Shown: positions 10,922 through 21,504, counted from the stretch's first letter. The stretch: DNA of 64,000 bases from Maribacter litopenaei (GCF_025244665.1 NZ_CP104205.1:1485001-1549000); one strand, 5' to 3'. Numbers and translations: made by a program. Notes: generated from the sequence alone by a model not told the origin.

Positions 10922-13296
10922 TTAAGGGCTTTCATTATCCAATAATTGTTGCAGTGATGCCATGTCCGGAATCAAGACCTGTCTCGCTTTACTTCCTTCA
11001 AAGGGGCCAACAATGCCAGCTGCCTCAAGTTGATCTATAATTCGTCCTGCACGATTATAACCAAGCTTTAACTTTCGTTGAATTAACGAGGCGGAACCTT
11101 GTTGTGCTATTACGATTACTTCTGCCGCTTCCCTAAACATTTTATCTCTGTCCTCAATATCGTAATCAACACTCGTGCCGAATCTTCTCCAACATATTCA
11201 GGAAGTTCATGCGCCTCGGGATACGCCCTTTGTGAACCAATATATTCCGTTATTTTGGCCACTTCGGAGTATCTACAAAAGCACATTGAATACGAGTGAC
11301 ATCATTGCCTTGGGTGTACAACATATCACCCCTTCCAATTAATTGATCTGCTCCTTGCGCATCCAAAATAGTTCTTGAGTCGATTTTTGACGTAACCCGG
11401 AATGCGATCCTGGCCGGAAAGTTTGCCTTGATTATACCGGTAATAACGTTTACCGAAGGTCTTTGTGTAGCCACTATAAGATGTATACCAATAGCCCTAG
11501 CCAATTGGGCCAATCTCGCTATGGGGGTTTCAACTTCCTTGCCGGCTGTCATAATTAGGTCGGCGAACTCATCTATGACCAATACGATGTAAGGAAGGTA
11601 TTTATGACCGTCGTTCGGATTTAATTTGCGCGCCTTGAATTTGGTGTTGTATTCCTTTAAGTTACGCACCATGGCCAATTTCAACAGTTCATATCTGTTG
11701 TCCATCTCAATACACAGTGAATTAAGGGTATTTATAACCTTGGTATTATCCGTGATAATTGCCTCTTCGGAATCTGGAAGTTTGGCCAAAAAGTGTCGTT
11801 CTATTTTATTGTAAAGCGTAAGTTCCACTTTCTTGGGGTCTACCAAAATGAACTTAACCTCGGCGGGATGTTTTTTATATAAAAGTGAAGTTAATACGGC
11901 ATTTAATCCAACCGATTTACCCTGGCCAGTAGCACCAGCCATCAATAAATGGGGCATTTTTGCAAGGTCAACTACAAACGTTTCATTACTGATTGTTTTC
12001 CCAAATGCAATAGGTAGTTCCATTTCAGCTTTTTGGAACTTGCTTGATGCTATGACCGAACGCATTGAAACAACGGTCGCGTTTTTGTTGGGAACTTCAA
12101 TACCGATAGTCCCTTTCCCTGGAATTGGGGCAATGATTCTAATACCCAGTGCCGCAAGGGACAAGGCAATATCATCCTCTAAGTTCTTTATTTTGGAAAT
12201 TCGTATACCGGCATCTCGGAACTATTTCATAAAGTGTTACCGTAGGGCCAATGGTAGCCTTTATTTGGGCAATCCCTATTTTATAATTTTTGAGGGTTTC
12301 AACAATTTTGTCCTTATTTTCCTCAAGCTCTTCTTGATTAATGGTAATTCCTCCGGTAACACCATGGGCATCCAATAAATCAATATTAGGAAATTTGTAG
12401 TTTCCCAGTTCTAGTGTGGGATCAAACTCACCAAAATCGTCCACCAATTTACTGGCCAAAACATCTATTTCTTCTGGTTCTTCTACTATTTGCTCAACTT
12501 CCATGGCCAATTCCTCTTCCTCCTCTTTAGGAACTGAAACTTTAAAGTCATCATCTTCTTTATCCAAATGTGGTATTTCCTCTTTGTGGGTGTAAGTATC
12601 AATGATTACTTGGTCCTCATCTTCGGAACTTGTTAGAGTATCTTCCTCGTTCGGTTCAGTATCGCTATCTTTTTTGGAAGGTTTAAAGTCTGCAGAAAGT
12701 TCACTTTTCTTAGATCTAACATATTCGGCGATACCTTCAGGAGTTAGATTGAATAGACGAACAAGGATGAAAACCAAACCAAAAACCAATAGCAACAATA
12801 CTCCAATCTTTCCAGTATAATCTTGAAGAAAATCGTTCATTTCATAACCTACAAGCCCTCCTAGCAATGGGCTTTCAGCAGCGAAGAAACCAAAGGCTAT
12901 TGAAAACCAAATAAGGAACAAGAGCCCCCATATCCATTTCTTTACCAATCCTTTTTTGTTCAATCCAAGGAACATATATATTCCAGTTAGGCATAGTAAA
13001 AAAGGGATAATCAAAGAAGCAATCCCAAATCCCTTATAAACAAAGAAATGACTTATACTAGCCCCAAATTTGTTGAGAAGGTTTTTGGCTTCCTCATTTC
13101 TATTCTTGAACTCGGTCAATAAACTTTGATCATGCTCCCAGGTAAAATAAAAAGAGACAAACGAAAAGAATAGGGCTATACTAAAGAGTATTAGAAGACT
13201 ACCCAAGATAATCTTATTCTGTTTGGATATCCTAAAAGGATTCTTTTTCTTAGTAGATGTAGCCTTTGGCTTTGATTTGGATGCCTTTTTTGCCAT
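10922..13296 (-). CDS. ftsK: DNA translocase FtsK/SpoIIIE (three frameshifts)
   Basis: Septal ATPase that pumps chromosome ends and activates dimer resolution at dif. Start at 13296 (MAKKASKSKPK); an upstream in-frame ATG at 13326 adds ten unlikely residues. Repaired length is 791 aa. Order: basic N-terminus, four transmembrane helices (residues 25-200), an acidic linker (210-310), then the motor with Walker A GATGQGKSVGLNAVL and Walker B VLVIDEFADLI, and the C-terminal winged-helix gamma domain (QGSASLIQRKLKLGYNRAGR) that reads KOPS sites. Frameshifts lie near 12216 (CCGGATGCC read as CCGAGATGCC), 11265 (CCGGAAGTG read as CCGAAGTG) and 11178 (TCCGGCACG read as TCGGCACG). With all three repaired the length is a multiple of three. 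Confidence 0.95.
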
Positions 13297-13357
13297 GTAA
13301 ACTCTATTACGGGGGCAAAAATACAAATTTACCCCCTAAGCCTTCTTGCTATTGTTT

Positions 13358-13723
13358 TTAAAAAATTTTTGGAAAATATATTATACAACCTACAATACTG
13401 GCGGCAATCGAGACCAACATAACGGCACCAGCAGAGATGTCCTTTATAAGACCTATTTTTTTATCAAACTCCGGTTGTACATAATCAGAAAGTTTCTCAA
13501 TGGCGGTATTCAGGCCTTCAATTCCCAAGACCAATGCAATCGCGAAAATTTGTAATATCCATTCTGTACTGGAAATTTCAAAGTAGAAACCCGCAGCGGT
13601 CATAATCAAGGTGATAAAAACCTGAATTTTTATGCTCGCTTCGGTTTTTATCAATAAAAGGGCGCCACGAAGGGCGAACCCTACGCTCTTTATTCTATTT
13701 ATTAGAAAGGATTCCTTGGGCAT
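13358..13723 (-). CDS. dgkA: Diacylglycerol/undecaprenol kinase family protein
   Basis: Small integral-membrane lipid kinase of 121 aa, the usual length. It phosphorylates diacylglycerol or, as in many bacteria, undecaprenol. Family motifs are present: the N-terminal GFALRGA segment, the catalytic helix EGLNTAIEKLSD, and KDISAGAVML near the end; three membrane helices are evident. It lies downstream of tpx on the same strand with a 10-base gap, and about 60 bases before the ftsK start. The frame is intact. The lipid specificity cannot be read from sequence. Confidence 0.9.
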   Translation of the reverse strand: MPKESFLINRIKSVGFALRGALLLIKTEASIKIQVFITLIMTAAGFYFEISSTEWILQIFAIALVLGIEGLNTAIEKLSDYVQPEFDKKIGLIKDISAGAVMLVSIAASIVGCIIYFPKIF

Positions 13724-13733
13724 TGTACTGGAT

Positions 13734-14241
13734 TTAGGAATCCATCAAAGCCTCAAGAGCAGCTTTATAATTGGGTTCGTCCACAATCTCTCGGAACTTG
13801 CTCAGTATACAAAACTGTTCCGTTTTCATCCAGCACTACTACGGCCCTAGAGTGTAAGGATGCCAAAGGACCATCTGTAAACTCTAAGTTAAAAGCTCTA
13901 CCAAAATTACCGTCCCTAAAATCGGATAGCATTTCTACATTTTCAATTCCCTCGGCGCCACAAAAACGGGCCTGCGCAAACGGTAGATCTTTGGAAACAC
14001 ACAAAACAATAGTATTGTCAAGTTCAGCGGCCTCCTCGTTAAACTGTCGCACGGACTGAGCACAGGTTCCGGTGTCCACGCTTGGAAAAATATTCAAAAC
14101 CAATTTTGAACCTTCGTAATCAGAAAGTTTTACAGAGGACAAATCGTTTTTTGTTAGTTGAAAATCAGGTGCTTTACTTCCAGTGGTAGGTAAAGAACCT
14201 AGGGTATGTATTTCACTTCCTTTTAGTGTTACGGTAGCCAT
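13734..14241 (-). CDS. tpx: Thiol peroxidase Tpx (one frameshift)
   Basis: Thioredoxin-dependent peroxidase (atypical two-Cys peroxiredoxin) that reduces hydroperoxides. Start at 14241 (MATVTLKGSEIHTLG). The peroxidatic site reads NIFPSVDTGTCAQSVRQFN and the resolving Cys lies in FAQARFCGAEGIEN, as in Tpx. The frame breaks near 13792, where a VPEIVDEP reading needs CCGGAGATT but CCGAGAGATT is present. The repaired protein is 168 aa, the normal Tpx length, and ends in ALEALMDS. It is upstream of dgkA with a 10-base gap and could share its transcript. Confidence 0.92.
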
Positions 14242-14340
14242 AGTATACGTTTTTAATTGGAATGTGAAATTAAAAATATAAGCCCACACCTAAAAGCCGA
14301 ATCCGGTAAAAAAGAATAATTATTTTACAGGTTATTTTTA

Positions 14341-15829
14341 TTACTTGGCAACTGTTGACGCCAATTTTTTGATTTTGATGTTCAATGCAGCAAAAATGAA
14401 GGTCATAATGGGACTGAGCCAATTGAAAATGGCATATACAAAATATTCAGCAACACTTACTCCCAAGACCCCACTATGGTAGGCACCGCATGTGTTATAG
14501 GGAATTAATACAGAAGTAACGGTACCTGTGTCCTCCAATGTCCTACTTAAGTTTTCCGGGGCCAAACCTCTATCCTTAAAAGCTTTTGCGAACATTTTAC
14601 CGGGGACAACGATAGCCAAATATTGGTCAGACGCCGTACCATTTAAAACGATACAGCTAATTCCTGTACTAAAGAACAATCCGAAGGTTGACTTGGCTAG
14701 ACCTAATAAGGCTTTTGTAATTCGGAAAGCGCCCCTATACCATCCATAATTCCGCCAAAGACCATAGCGCAAACAATTAACCAAATGGTACCGAGCATTC
14801 CCGCCATTCCCTTGGCGGAGAACAAATCGCTCAGAGATTCATTGTCCGTGGGCACATCGGTACTTACGGTAATTGCCCTTAAAATACCCTTATATCCCGA
14901 TTGAAAATCTAATTCTTTTGCTCCTGTAATGCCGGCCACTACTTCCGGTTGAAATATAAGGGCAAAAAGTGCCCCTAAAAGCGTTCCTATCAACAGAGCA
15001 GCCAAGGGTGGTGTTTTTTTTACGATCAATGCCACTACGGCAATGGGTACTATAAATAACCACCTATTTATATTAAAAGAGGCATCTATTGAAGAAAGAA
15101 TGGCATCCACATCCGCCTCACCGCTTGTTTCAAGGTTTAATCCAATAATTATGAAAACGAGCAATGTAATTGAGATAGTTGGTACAGTTGTCCACAGCAT
15201 ATACTTTATATGCGTGAACAATTCGCCGCCCGCCATAGCGGGTGCCGGATTGGTTGTATCGCTTAGTGGTGAAAGTTTATCACCAAAATATGCTCCGGAA
15301 AGTACAGCTCCCGCCGTCATACCCAATGAAATCCCCAAGGCCTCACCGATTCCTATCAATGCGATTCCTACGGTAGCTGCGGTGATTCAACTACTTCCTG
15401 TGGCTATAGAAATAATAGCACAAATGACGACACAGGCAGCTAAAAAAATCGTGGGATTTAGAATTTGGAGGCCGTAATAAATCATGGCTGGAATAATACC
15501 GCTAATCAGCCATGTACCGGCCAAGGCGCCTACCATAAGCAATATCAGCAGGGCGCCGAAGTAGACTTGATGTTTTCCGCAACTTCGGCCAACATTTGTT
15601 TGTAGGGCACTTTTTTGTAGATTCCCACAATAGCGGCGACAGCACCGCCAAGTAATAAAATAAACTGATTTGAACCGCTCAATGCATCATCGCCAAAAAC
15701 ATAGACATTATAGGCAAGCATGATAACTAAGGCTACTACCGGAATCATTGCCTCTATAATGCTCAATTCCTTATTTTCAACGATATGCTCGTCCGCCCTA
15801 TGTTTATTGGTTTTTTGATCCGCCATCAA
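14341..15829 (-). CDS. nhaC: Na+/H+ antiporter NhaC (two frameshifts and one in-frame TGA)
   Basis: Inner-membrane sodium/proton antiporter with 11-12 helices. Repaired length is 496 aa. The N-terminus (MMADQKTNKHR) is cytosolic. NhaC-type segments such as SLGMTAGAVLSGAYFGDKLS and ISCIVLNGTASDQYLAIVVPG are present. Frameshifts lie near 15557 (TCCGGCGCC read as TCGGCGCC) and 14723 (TCCGGAATT read as TCCGAATT). In addition a TGA at 15387-15389 sits inside TGSS*ITAATVG, where the family has Trp-Thr; TGGACC would restore it. All three defects look like sequence error in a conserved gene. It stands alone between tpx and the methionine gamma-lyase-like gene. Confidence 0.88.
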
Positions 15830-15897
15830 TTCTTTTCCTTTGGTTATCCCGTAATATTACGATTTAAAGGAATGATGTGCAACCCGATGCTTTCTTG

Positions 15898-17118
15898 CTA
15901 TTTGGTAACTGTATCTGCTTCAAGGATTTTCAATTCCAACATACATTTTTTCATAATGTCGTAGGTTCTTTGGATATCGTTATCCAACCCAATGGAAAAA
16001 CGGATGAGGCCGTCACCCAAGCCCATGGCTTTTTGCTCTTCCAACGGTATCTCTGAAGAGGTGGATGTTCCAGGCGCGCTGAACAATGTTTTGTAAAAGC
16101 CTAGACTAACAGCTAAATACCCTAACTTTCTTTCCTGCATCAATTCCATCAAGGCATTGGCATTTTCGAGGGAGCCTACATCCATAGTTAAAAGTCCACC
16201 ATAGCCATATTGAGGGTTCATTTGGTCTTCCATAATCAAATGGCCAGGGTGCGAAGGTAAACCTGGGTATACTACTCTAAGTCCATCACATTCAAATTTT
16301 TCAGCAAGGAATTGGGCATTTTCACTATGCTTTTTAATCCTGATATGTAGTGTACGCATATTTTTTAGTATGGAAGCGCCCCTCAAACTATCTAGGGTAC
16401 TTCCCAAAAGCATTCCAGCCCCATTATTTACGTCCTTAAGGCTTAAACAGAATTCCTTAGTACCACAAACTGCACCCGCAACACAGTCGCTAGATCCATT
16501 TATGAATTTTGTCAAGCTATGGATAATGATATCGGCACCCAATTTTGCCGGGGTTATAGAAAGTGGCGAAAAAGTATTGTCAACCACTAGAGGAACCTTG
16601 TTTTCCTTGGCAATTTTTGCCAATGCAGATATATCGGCTACCTCCAATAGTGGATTGCTTACGCTTTCACAATAAATCATTTTGGTTTTGGAGGTCATGG
16701 CCCTGGCCACAGCATCCAAATTGGTAATGTCCAAAAAGGTTATTTCAACGTTGAACTTCTTTAAAAAATTCTTCATAAAAGCATAGGTCCCCCCATAAAT
16801 AGTTCTGCTACTAATGATGTGGTCACCGGCATCACATAGTTGTAGAATGACAGCTGTAATCGCCCCCATGCCACTAGCAGTGACGTTAGCGGTTTCCGTG
16901 CCTTCAAGTGCTGCAAGTGCTTCGCCTAAATATAGATTGGAAGGGGAGGAGTGCCTACTGTATAAATAGCACCCTTCCGTGTTCCCTTCAAATGTATCGA
17001 ACATGGTTTTAGCGGATAGAAATGTATAGGTAGAGGAATCCGAAATTGAGGGATTCACCCCACCAAACTCTCCGAAATATTGTAAATCCTGTAAGTCGTT
17101 TGCTTCTTTATGGCTCAT
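15898..17118 (-). CDS. Cys/Met-metabolism PLP enzyme, methionine gamma-lyase-like
   Basis: Trans-sulfuration family enzyme of 406 aa, intact from the ATG at 17118 (MSHKEANDLQ). Seen: YSRHSSPSNLYLGEALAALEG, the VTASGMGAITAVIL cofactor phosphate region, VVDNTFSPL with the PLP aspartate, and the Schiff-base Lys in SLTKFINGSS. The gene is divergent from an Lrp/AsnC regulator, the arrangement known for mdeA-mdeR of Pseudomonas, which supports methionine gamma-lyase (methionine to methanethiol, ammonia and 2-oxobutyrate). Against this, the MGL hallmark Cys in the YGCT motif is Gly here (IYGGTYAF). O-acetylhomoserine sulfhydrylase or cystathionine lyase remain possible. Confidence 0.72.
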   Translation of the reverse strand: MSHKEANDLQDLQYFGEFGGVNPSISDSSTYTFLSAKTMFDTFEGNTEGCYLYSRHSSPSNLYLGEALAALEGTETANVTASGMGAITAVILQLCDAGDHIISSRTIYGGTYAFMKNFLKKFNVEITFLDITNLDAVARAMTSKTKMIYCESVSNPLLEVADISALAKIAKENKVPLVVDNTFSPLSITPAKLGADIIIHSLTKFINGSSDCVAGAVCGTKEFCLSLKDVNNGAGMLLGSTLDSLRGASILKNMRTLHIRIKKHSENAQFLAEKFECDGLRVVYPGLPSHPGHLIMEDQMNPQYGYGGLLTMDVGSLENANALMELMQERKLGYLAVSLGFYKTLFSAPGTSTSSEIPLEEQKAMGLGDGLIRFSIGLDNDIQRTYDIMKKCMLELKILEADTVTK

Positions 17119-17270
17119 TGTGTATGATTTGTCATCAAAAATATACTTATTTAGATGTATTGTCAATAAAAATTATTTATCATAGAATAATAATCTATAT
17201 ATAATATTATTTTAGAATATAATTTTACTTCCTACGTTCAGAATGTTAATATTTAGAAAACAATTCAGTT
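17119..17270. promoter_or_regulatory. Divergent promoter region between the PLP enzyme gene and the Lrp regulator
   Basis: This 152-base gap is almost pure A/T (about 17140-17230) and has two imperfect AATAAT/ATTATT inverted segments. AT-rich, bendable DNA is the usual Lrp/AsnC target, and it is the only non-coding space between the two divergent genes. No exact operator can be drawn. Confidence 0.4.
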
Positions 17271-17729
17271 ATGAAATTTGATGAAATTGATGAAAGGTTA
17301 TTAGGACTTTTACAAGAGGATTGTAAAAGGACTACTAAGGAATATGCCGATAACCTTGGACTTTCAACCACTGCAGTATATGAGCGCATTAAGAGATTGG
17401 AGCGGTCAAAAGTAATCACCTCCTATGTGGCACTCATTGATCGGTTTAAAGTAAATAAGGGATTTACGGCCTTTTGTCATGTGAAATTGGTACAGCATAC
17501 ACGCGAGAATATCAGGCATTTTGAGCAAGAGATTCTCAAGCTTTATGAGGTGGTGGAATGTCATCATTTGAGTGGTGATTTTGATTATATCCTTAAAATC
17601 CATGTAAAGGATATGGAGGATTACAGGAATTTCATGGTTTCAAAACTAACTGCCATTCCTCATATAGGTAGTACGCAAAGTTCCTTTACTATAAAAGAAG
17701 TGAAGCATTCTACTGCCATACCACTTTAA
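17271..17729 (+). CDS. Lrp/AsnC family transcriptional regulator
   Basis: Amino-acid-responsive DNA-binding protein of 152 aa, intact. The N-terminus carries the helix-turn-helix (DEIDERLLGLLQEDCKR, then LGLSTTAVYERIKRLE), followed by the RAM/AsnC ligand domain (residues 65-150; HVKLVQHTRENIRHFEQEIL and HHLSGDFDYILKIHV). It is divergent from the trans-sulfuration enzyme and probably controls that gene and itself from the shared 152-base region. The ligand is likely methionine or a related amino acid, by analogy with MdeR; that is inference from position only. Confidence 0.9.
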   Translation: MKFDEIDERLLGLLQEDCKRTTKEYADNLGLSTTAVYERIKRLERSKVITSYVALIDRFKVNKGFTAFCHVKLVQHTRENIRHFEQEILKLYEVVECHHLSGDFDYILKIHVKDMEDYRNFMVSKLTAIPHIGSTQSSFTIKEVKHSTAIPL

Positions 17730-17864
17730 AATACAAAAAAGCAGTAATTTTACATAAGTAAAACCCTCACGGTACTACCTTGGGTTTTGAAACTAGTAAG
17801 TTTAATATCGGCCTAACGGTCGGAATAAAATAAATCTCTAAGAAAGAGTAAAAATTTAAAATTT

Positions 17865-19271
17865 ATGAATCAATACGATGTAGCCATTATTGGCTCAGAT
17901 CCCGGAGGATATGTTGGCGCCATACGATGTGCACAATTAGGAATGAAAACTGCCATAATAGAAAAATATTCCACTTTGGGAGGCACTTGTTTGAATGTGG
18001 GATGTATTCCTTCCAAAGCTTTATTGGATTCATCGCACCATTATGCAGATGCCATCAACCATTTTAAGGAGCATGGTATCGAGATTCCTGGTGAGGTAAA
18101 GGTAAATCTTGAGCAAATGATTTCCAGGAAACAGGGCGTTGTTGACCAGACAACAAAAGGGATTCAATTTTTGATGGATAAGAATAAGATTGATGTCTAT
18201 GAGGGCATAGGTAGCTTCAAGGACTCAACCCACGTAAATATCCAAAAGAATGACGGAAAGACAGAAACCATTGAAGCCAAGAACATAATAATAGCTACTG
18301 GTTCAAAACCGTCCAGTTTACCTTTTATAACTATTGATAAAGAACGAGTTATCACCTCCACAGAAGCCTTAAAACTAAAGGAGATTCCAAAACATATGAT
18401 TGTTATCGGTGGCGGTGTTATTGGCCTTGAATTGGGTCAGGTGTATAGTCGTCTTGGCGCTGATGTGACCGTTGTCGAATATATGGACCGAATTATCCCT
18501 GGTATGGATGGGGCACTTTCCAAGGAATTGATGAAGGTACTTAAGAAACAAAAAATAAAGTTCGCTTTGTCCCATAAGGTTAAGTCTGTGGAGCGGAAAG
18601 GTGATAAAGTAACCGTTAAAGCGGATGACAAGAAAGGTGAAGAGGTAGTTTTTGAAGGGGATTACTGTTTGGTATCCGTAGGTAGAAAACCATATACGGA
18701 AGGACTCAATCTGGAGGCCGCCGGTGTTAAAATGGATGATAGGGGAAGAATAGAAGTGGATGCACATCTGAAAACCAATGTGGATAATATTTATGCCATT
18801 GGGGATGTAGTAAAAGGTGCAATGTTGGCTCATAAAGCCGAAGAGGAAGGAACCTTGGTAGCCGAGCAATTGGCCGGACAAAAACCACATATTGATTACA
18901 ACTTGATTCCCGGTGTTGTGTATACTTGGCCCGAAGTAGCTGCTGTTGGGAAAACGGAAGAAGAGCTCAAAAAAGCTGGGGTAGAATATAAATCCGGTCA
19001 GTTTCCTATGAGGGCCTTAGGACGTGCCAGGGCCAGTATGGACATAGATGGATTTGTAAAAATATTGGCCGACAAGAAAACCGATGAAGTCTTGGGAGTC
19101 CACATGATAGGGGCTCGTTGTGCGGACTTGATAACGGAAGCCGTAACGGCCATGGAGTTTAGGGCATCTGCAGAGGACATATCCCGCATGAGCCATGCAC
19201 ATCCCACCTATGCGGAAGCAGTTAAAGAGGCAGCTCTTGCAGCTACTGACGACCGTGCTCTACATGTATAA
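17865..19271 (+). CDS. lpdA: Dihydrolipoyl dehydrogenase (E3)
   Basis: Flavoprotein that reoxidises lipoamide in the 2-oxoacid dehydrogenase and glycine-cleavage complexes. 468 aa, full length and open. Seen: the redox-active disulfide GGTCLNVGCIPSKALL, the NAD-binding motif IGGGVIGLELGQVYSRLG, the FAD aspartate segment YAIGDVVKG, and the C-terminal His-Glu pair HAHPTYAEAV. One oddity: the N-terminal FAD loop reads IIGSDPGGYVG, with Asp12 where the second Gly of GxGxxG is essentially invariant. GAT at 17898-17900 instead of GGT would explain it as a single-base sequence error. No other complex subunits are adjacent; a terminator follows. Confidence 0.95.
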   Translation: MNQYDVAIIGSDPGGYVGAIRCAQLGMKTAIIEKYSTLGGTCLNVGCIPSKALLDSSHHYADAINHFKEHGIEIPGEVKVNLEQMISRKQGVVDQTTKGIQFLMDKNKIDVYEGIGSFKDSTHVNIQKNDGKTETIEAKNIIIATGSKPSSLPFITIDKERVITSTEALKLKEIPKHMIVIGGGVIGLELGQVYSRLGADVTVVEYMDRIIPGMDGALSKELMKVLKKQKIKFALSHKVKSVERKGDKVTVKADDKKGEEVVFEGDYCLVSVGRKPYTEGLNLEAAGVKMDDRGRIEVDAHLKTNVDNIYAIGDVVKGAMLAHKAEEEGTLVAEQLAGQKPHIDYNLIPGVVYTWPEVAAVGKTEEELKKAGVEYKSGQFPMRALGRARASMDIDGFVKILADKKTDEVLGVHMIGARCADLITEAVTAMEFRASAEDISRMSHAHPTYAEAVKEAALAATDDRALHV

Positions 19272-19289
19272 GAAAACCATCATATAGAT

Positions 19290-19320
19290 AAAAAAGCAGC
19301 TAAAAATAGCTGCTTTTTTA
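19290..19320 (+). terminator. Rho-independent terminator after lpdA
   Basis: A 12-base perfect stem (AAAAAGCAGCTA / TAGCTGCTTTTT) with a short A loop and a T tail lies 20 bases after the lpdA stop. The A/T flanks make it usable in both directions, so it can also end the convergent CDGSH gene. Confidence 0.85.
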
Positions 19321-19368
19321 TTACAGCTTAATTCAGTGTAAATACATATTAAGTTGCTATCGAGAAAC

Positions 19369-19599
19369 TTACTTTTTATGGCTACCATCGCAGTAGGGAG
19401 GGTTTCCGGTTCTTTTGCAAGTGCACAAATAGGCTTTTTTACTCTCTTCAAAGCTAAATCCTAGCGATGGCGGTTTATTATGCGCTCTATGGGAACCATC
19501 ACAAAATGGTTGGTTGCTGCTATGGCTACAGGTACACCAAGCATATCTCTTGTCCTTTTCTAAATCTACGGATATTGGACTATATGTTTTTTCGCTCAT
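19369..19599 (-). CDS. Double CDGSH iron-sulfur domain protein
   Basis: A 76-residue protein with two complete CDGSH-type 2Fe-2S motifs: CTCSHSSNQPFCDGSH (residues 22-37) and CTCKRTGNPPYCDGSH (59-74). Each binds one cluster through three Cys and one His. Bacterial double-CDGSH proteins are small soluble redox or cluster-transfer proteins; the partner is unknown. It is monocistronic, convergent with lpdA, and the frame is intact. Confidence 0.9.
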   Translation of the reverse strand: MSEKTYSPISVDLEKDKRYAWCTCSHSSNQPFCDGSHRAHNKPPSLGFSFEESKKAYLCTCKRTGNPPYCDGSHKK

Positions 19600-19652
19600 T
19601 GTTTAGTTTTATTTTTTAATGTAGCGGAAAAAAATGAAATTGAAAAGTTCAA

Positions 19653-20836
19653 TTAATTCTTTTGCAGTCCTAAAAACTGAGCCAATCTATAGGATAAGTT
19701 TCTTAAAAAATTAAAACTAATAACGATGTAACGTTCCATTTGAAGTCTAAAAAGGCCTACGAATCTATTTAAACTTTCCTTTATCTGTACTTTATAGTCC
19801 TCATATTTGAGGGCCAAATATGAACATAGAATCATAAAGGCCAATGCTCCTGATATGACCCACCATGGGTTTAGCGAGTGGTGAAAAAATCGGTACAGAC
19901 CAAAACCAGTAAAACTACCATATAGAATGATAAAGTGAATCACGTAAATGGATAAGGTGCTCTGTCCTAGCCGTAATCCTGTTTTATTCGTAAGAAATTC
20001 CCTTAACAACATAAAAATGGAAAATACTATCAATACATCCCCAAGCCTAATAAATAGGTAATTATTGGATACAACATCAGCAAATAATTGAAAACCTGTA
20101 ATGTTGTGCAAGGAGGAAAACAAACTGGAAGAATACCATATCAAAGCAAATCCAACTAATAAGAAGGTTGGTATGGCAACTGTATATAAATGGGTACGTT
20201 CCTTAAATCTAGAAAAAATGATAGACATGAATGCTCCCATGGTAGTATATCCAAACCATGGTATAATGGTAAATACAGAACCATTAGTTTTAGTGAGATA
20301 ATTGGCCATCCATGTAGGTAAACCATTATACTCCGAACTTTATAAACCGGTTCAAAAATAAATAGAACAATAGTCGTTGATAAAAGAATCAATGGGAATA
20401 GCCATTTTTTTGATTTGGCCGTAAGGAGATAGAAGGTGATGATCCCAAGGATGGAAAACCCTATACAATGCAATACATCCACCAAGTAAAAAGAACTGTA
20501 AATCTGCCCTTTTAGTAGTCCCCATATGTTCAACCGTAACAAATACCCAATGAACAGTAACTGTAAGCCTCTTTTAATACCTTTTTTTACTCTAGGGTTT
20601 TCCCAGCCTATTTGTGGAACCTTAATTAGAAGAAAGGTGAATATAAATCCCGAAACCGTGAAGAATACCGGAGCCGTTATACCTCTAAAATACTTCCAAA
20701 TATTATACATTGTATTGGAAGGATCTCGGTAAATAGGATCCAGGAGACCATCAATAAAATGCCCCTGCAACATCATTAAAATGGCCCAGGCTCTTATGGC
20801 ATCTATAAAAAACAACCTTGTGGTACGTTTGTCCAT
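19653..20836 (-). CDS. DUF1624 / heparan-alpha-glucosaminide N-acetyltransferase-like membrane protein (one frameshift)
   Basis: Multi-pass membrane protein of 394 aa after repair, with about ten helices. The N-terminus RLFFIDAIRAWAILMMLQGHFIDGL matches the first helix of the HGSNAT/DUF1624 and acyltransferase-3-like group, including the conserved His after the first helix; FRGITAPVFFTVSGF follows. Members transfer acetyl groups to sugars across the membrane, but the substrate here cannot be inferred. The frame breaks near 20334, where KVPEYNGLPTWM requires TCCGGAGTAT and TCGGAGTAT is present. It is divergent from the FMN reductase gene. Confidence 0.75.
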
Positions 20837-20965
20837 AAAGAAAAATAACTACCCTATATACTTAATTTACAGTATGATTGGATGTTTCATAGCGCGAAAT
20901 TATACAAAATAGTGGTAACTGAGTGGCATTTGGGCTATTTTAGTCATTCACATATTCAATTGGTT

Positions 20966-21502
20966 ATGTCCTTCATTTTAGCTTTTGCGGGTAGTAATTC
21001 TTCCACTTCCATAAATTTTGAACTGGTAAAGTTTACCTGTTCCTTAATTCCAACGGAAGAAATACGGCTAATGAATATGCATAATTGCCCATTTCCTATG
21101 TATAGTATGGATTATGAAAAGGAGCATGGGTATTCAAACTCTCTTAATGAGTTGAAGAGGGACATACAGTTTGCCAAGGGTATTATCATTTCGATAAACG
21201 AGCATAACGGGTATCCGTCTGCCTATTTCAAAAACTTGATGGATTGGCTGTCACGTTTGGATCGGGATTTTATTCGGGATAAAAAAGTTATGTTGATGGC
21301 CACCTCTCCAGGTAGGAGAGGGGCTATAGGAGCTTTGGAGGTAAGCGCATCCATGTTGAAAAGATTTGGAGCCGATATTGTGGGTACCTTTTCACTACCT
21401 CTTTTTAAGGAAAATTTTGATGTTGAGCGCGGTATTCTAAATACAGAATTAGCAAATAGCCATCAATTATTAGTGCAGGATTTTTTAAAAGTCATAGACT
21501 GA
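20966..21502 (+). CDS. NAD(P)H-dependent FMN reductase family protein
   Basis: Flavodoxin-fold reductase of 178 aa from the ATG at 20966 (MSFILAFAGSNSSTS); the open frame extends upstream but lacks family sequence. The phosphate-binding GSNSSTS loop, the INEHNGYPSAYFKNLMDWLS segment and the ATSPGRRGA loop are typical of the SsuE/azoreductase-like NADPH-dependent FMN reductases. It heads a run of plus-strand genes and ends two bases before the TTG start of pabB, so the two are translationally close. The physiological electron acceptor is unknown. Confidence 0.85.
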   Translation: MSFILAFAGSNSSTSINFELVKFTCSLIPTEEIRLMNMHNCPFPMYSMDYEKEHGYSNSLNELKRDIQFAKGIIISINEHNGYPSAYFKNLMDWLSRLDRDFIRDKKVMLMATSPGRRGAIGALEVSASMLKRFGADIVGTFSLPLFKENFDVERGILNTELANSHQLLVQDFLKVID

Positions 21503-21504
21503 AA

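Noticed and set aside
15387..15389. Recoded TGA (selenocysteine or Trp) in nhaC
   Set aside because: Only one such codon in the window, no SECIS-like hairpin noticed, all other genes use TGA as a stop, and TilS has a TAA in a similar situation at a damaged motif.
13735..15829. An operon of tpx, dgkA and nhaC as a stress island
   Set aside because: The genes are co-directional, but nhaC is about 100 bases from tpx and no functional link is apparent.
17750..17800. AAAACCC ... GGGTTTT inverted repeat after the Lrp gene as a terminator
   Set aside because: Only seven pairs with a 15-base loop and no T tail; too weak to call.
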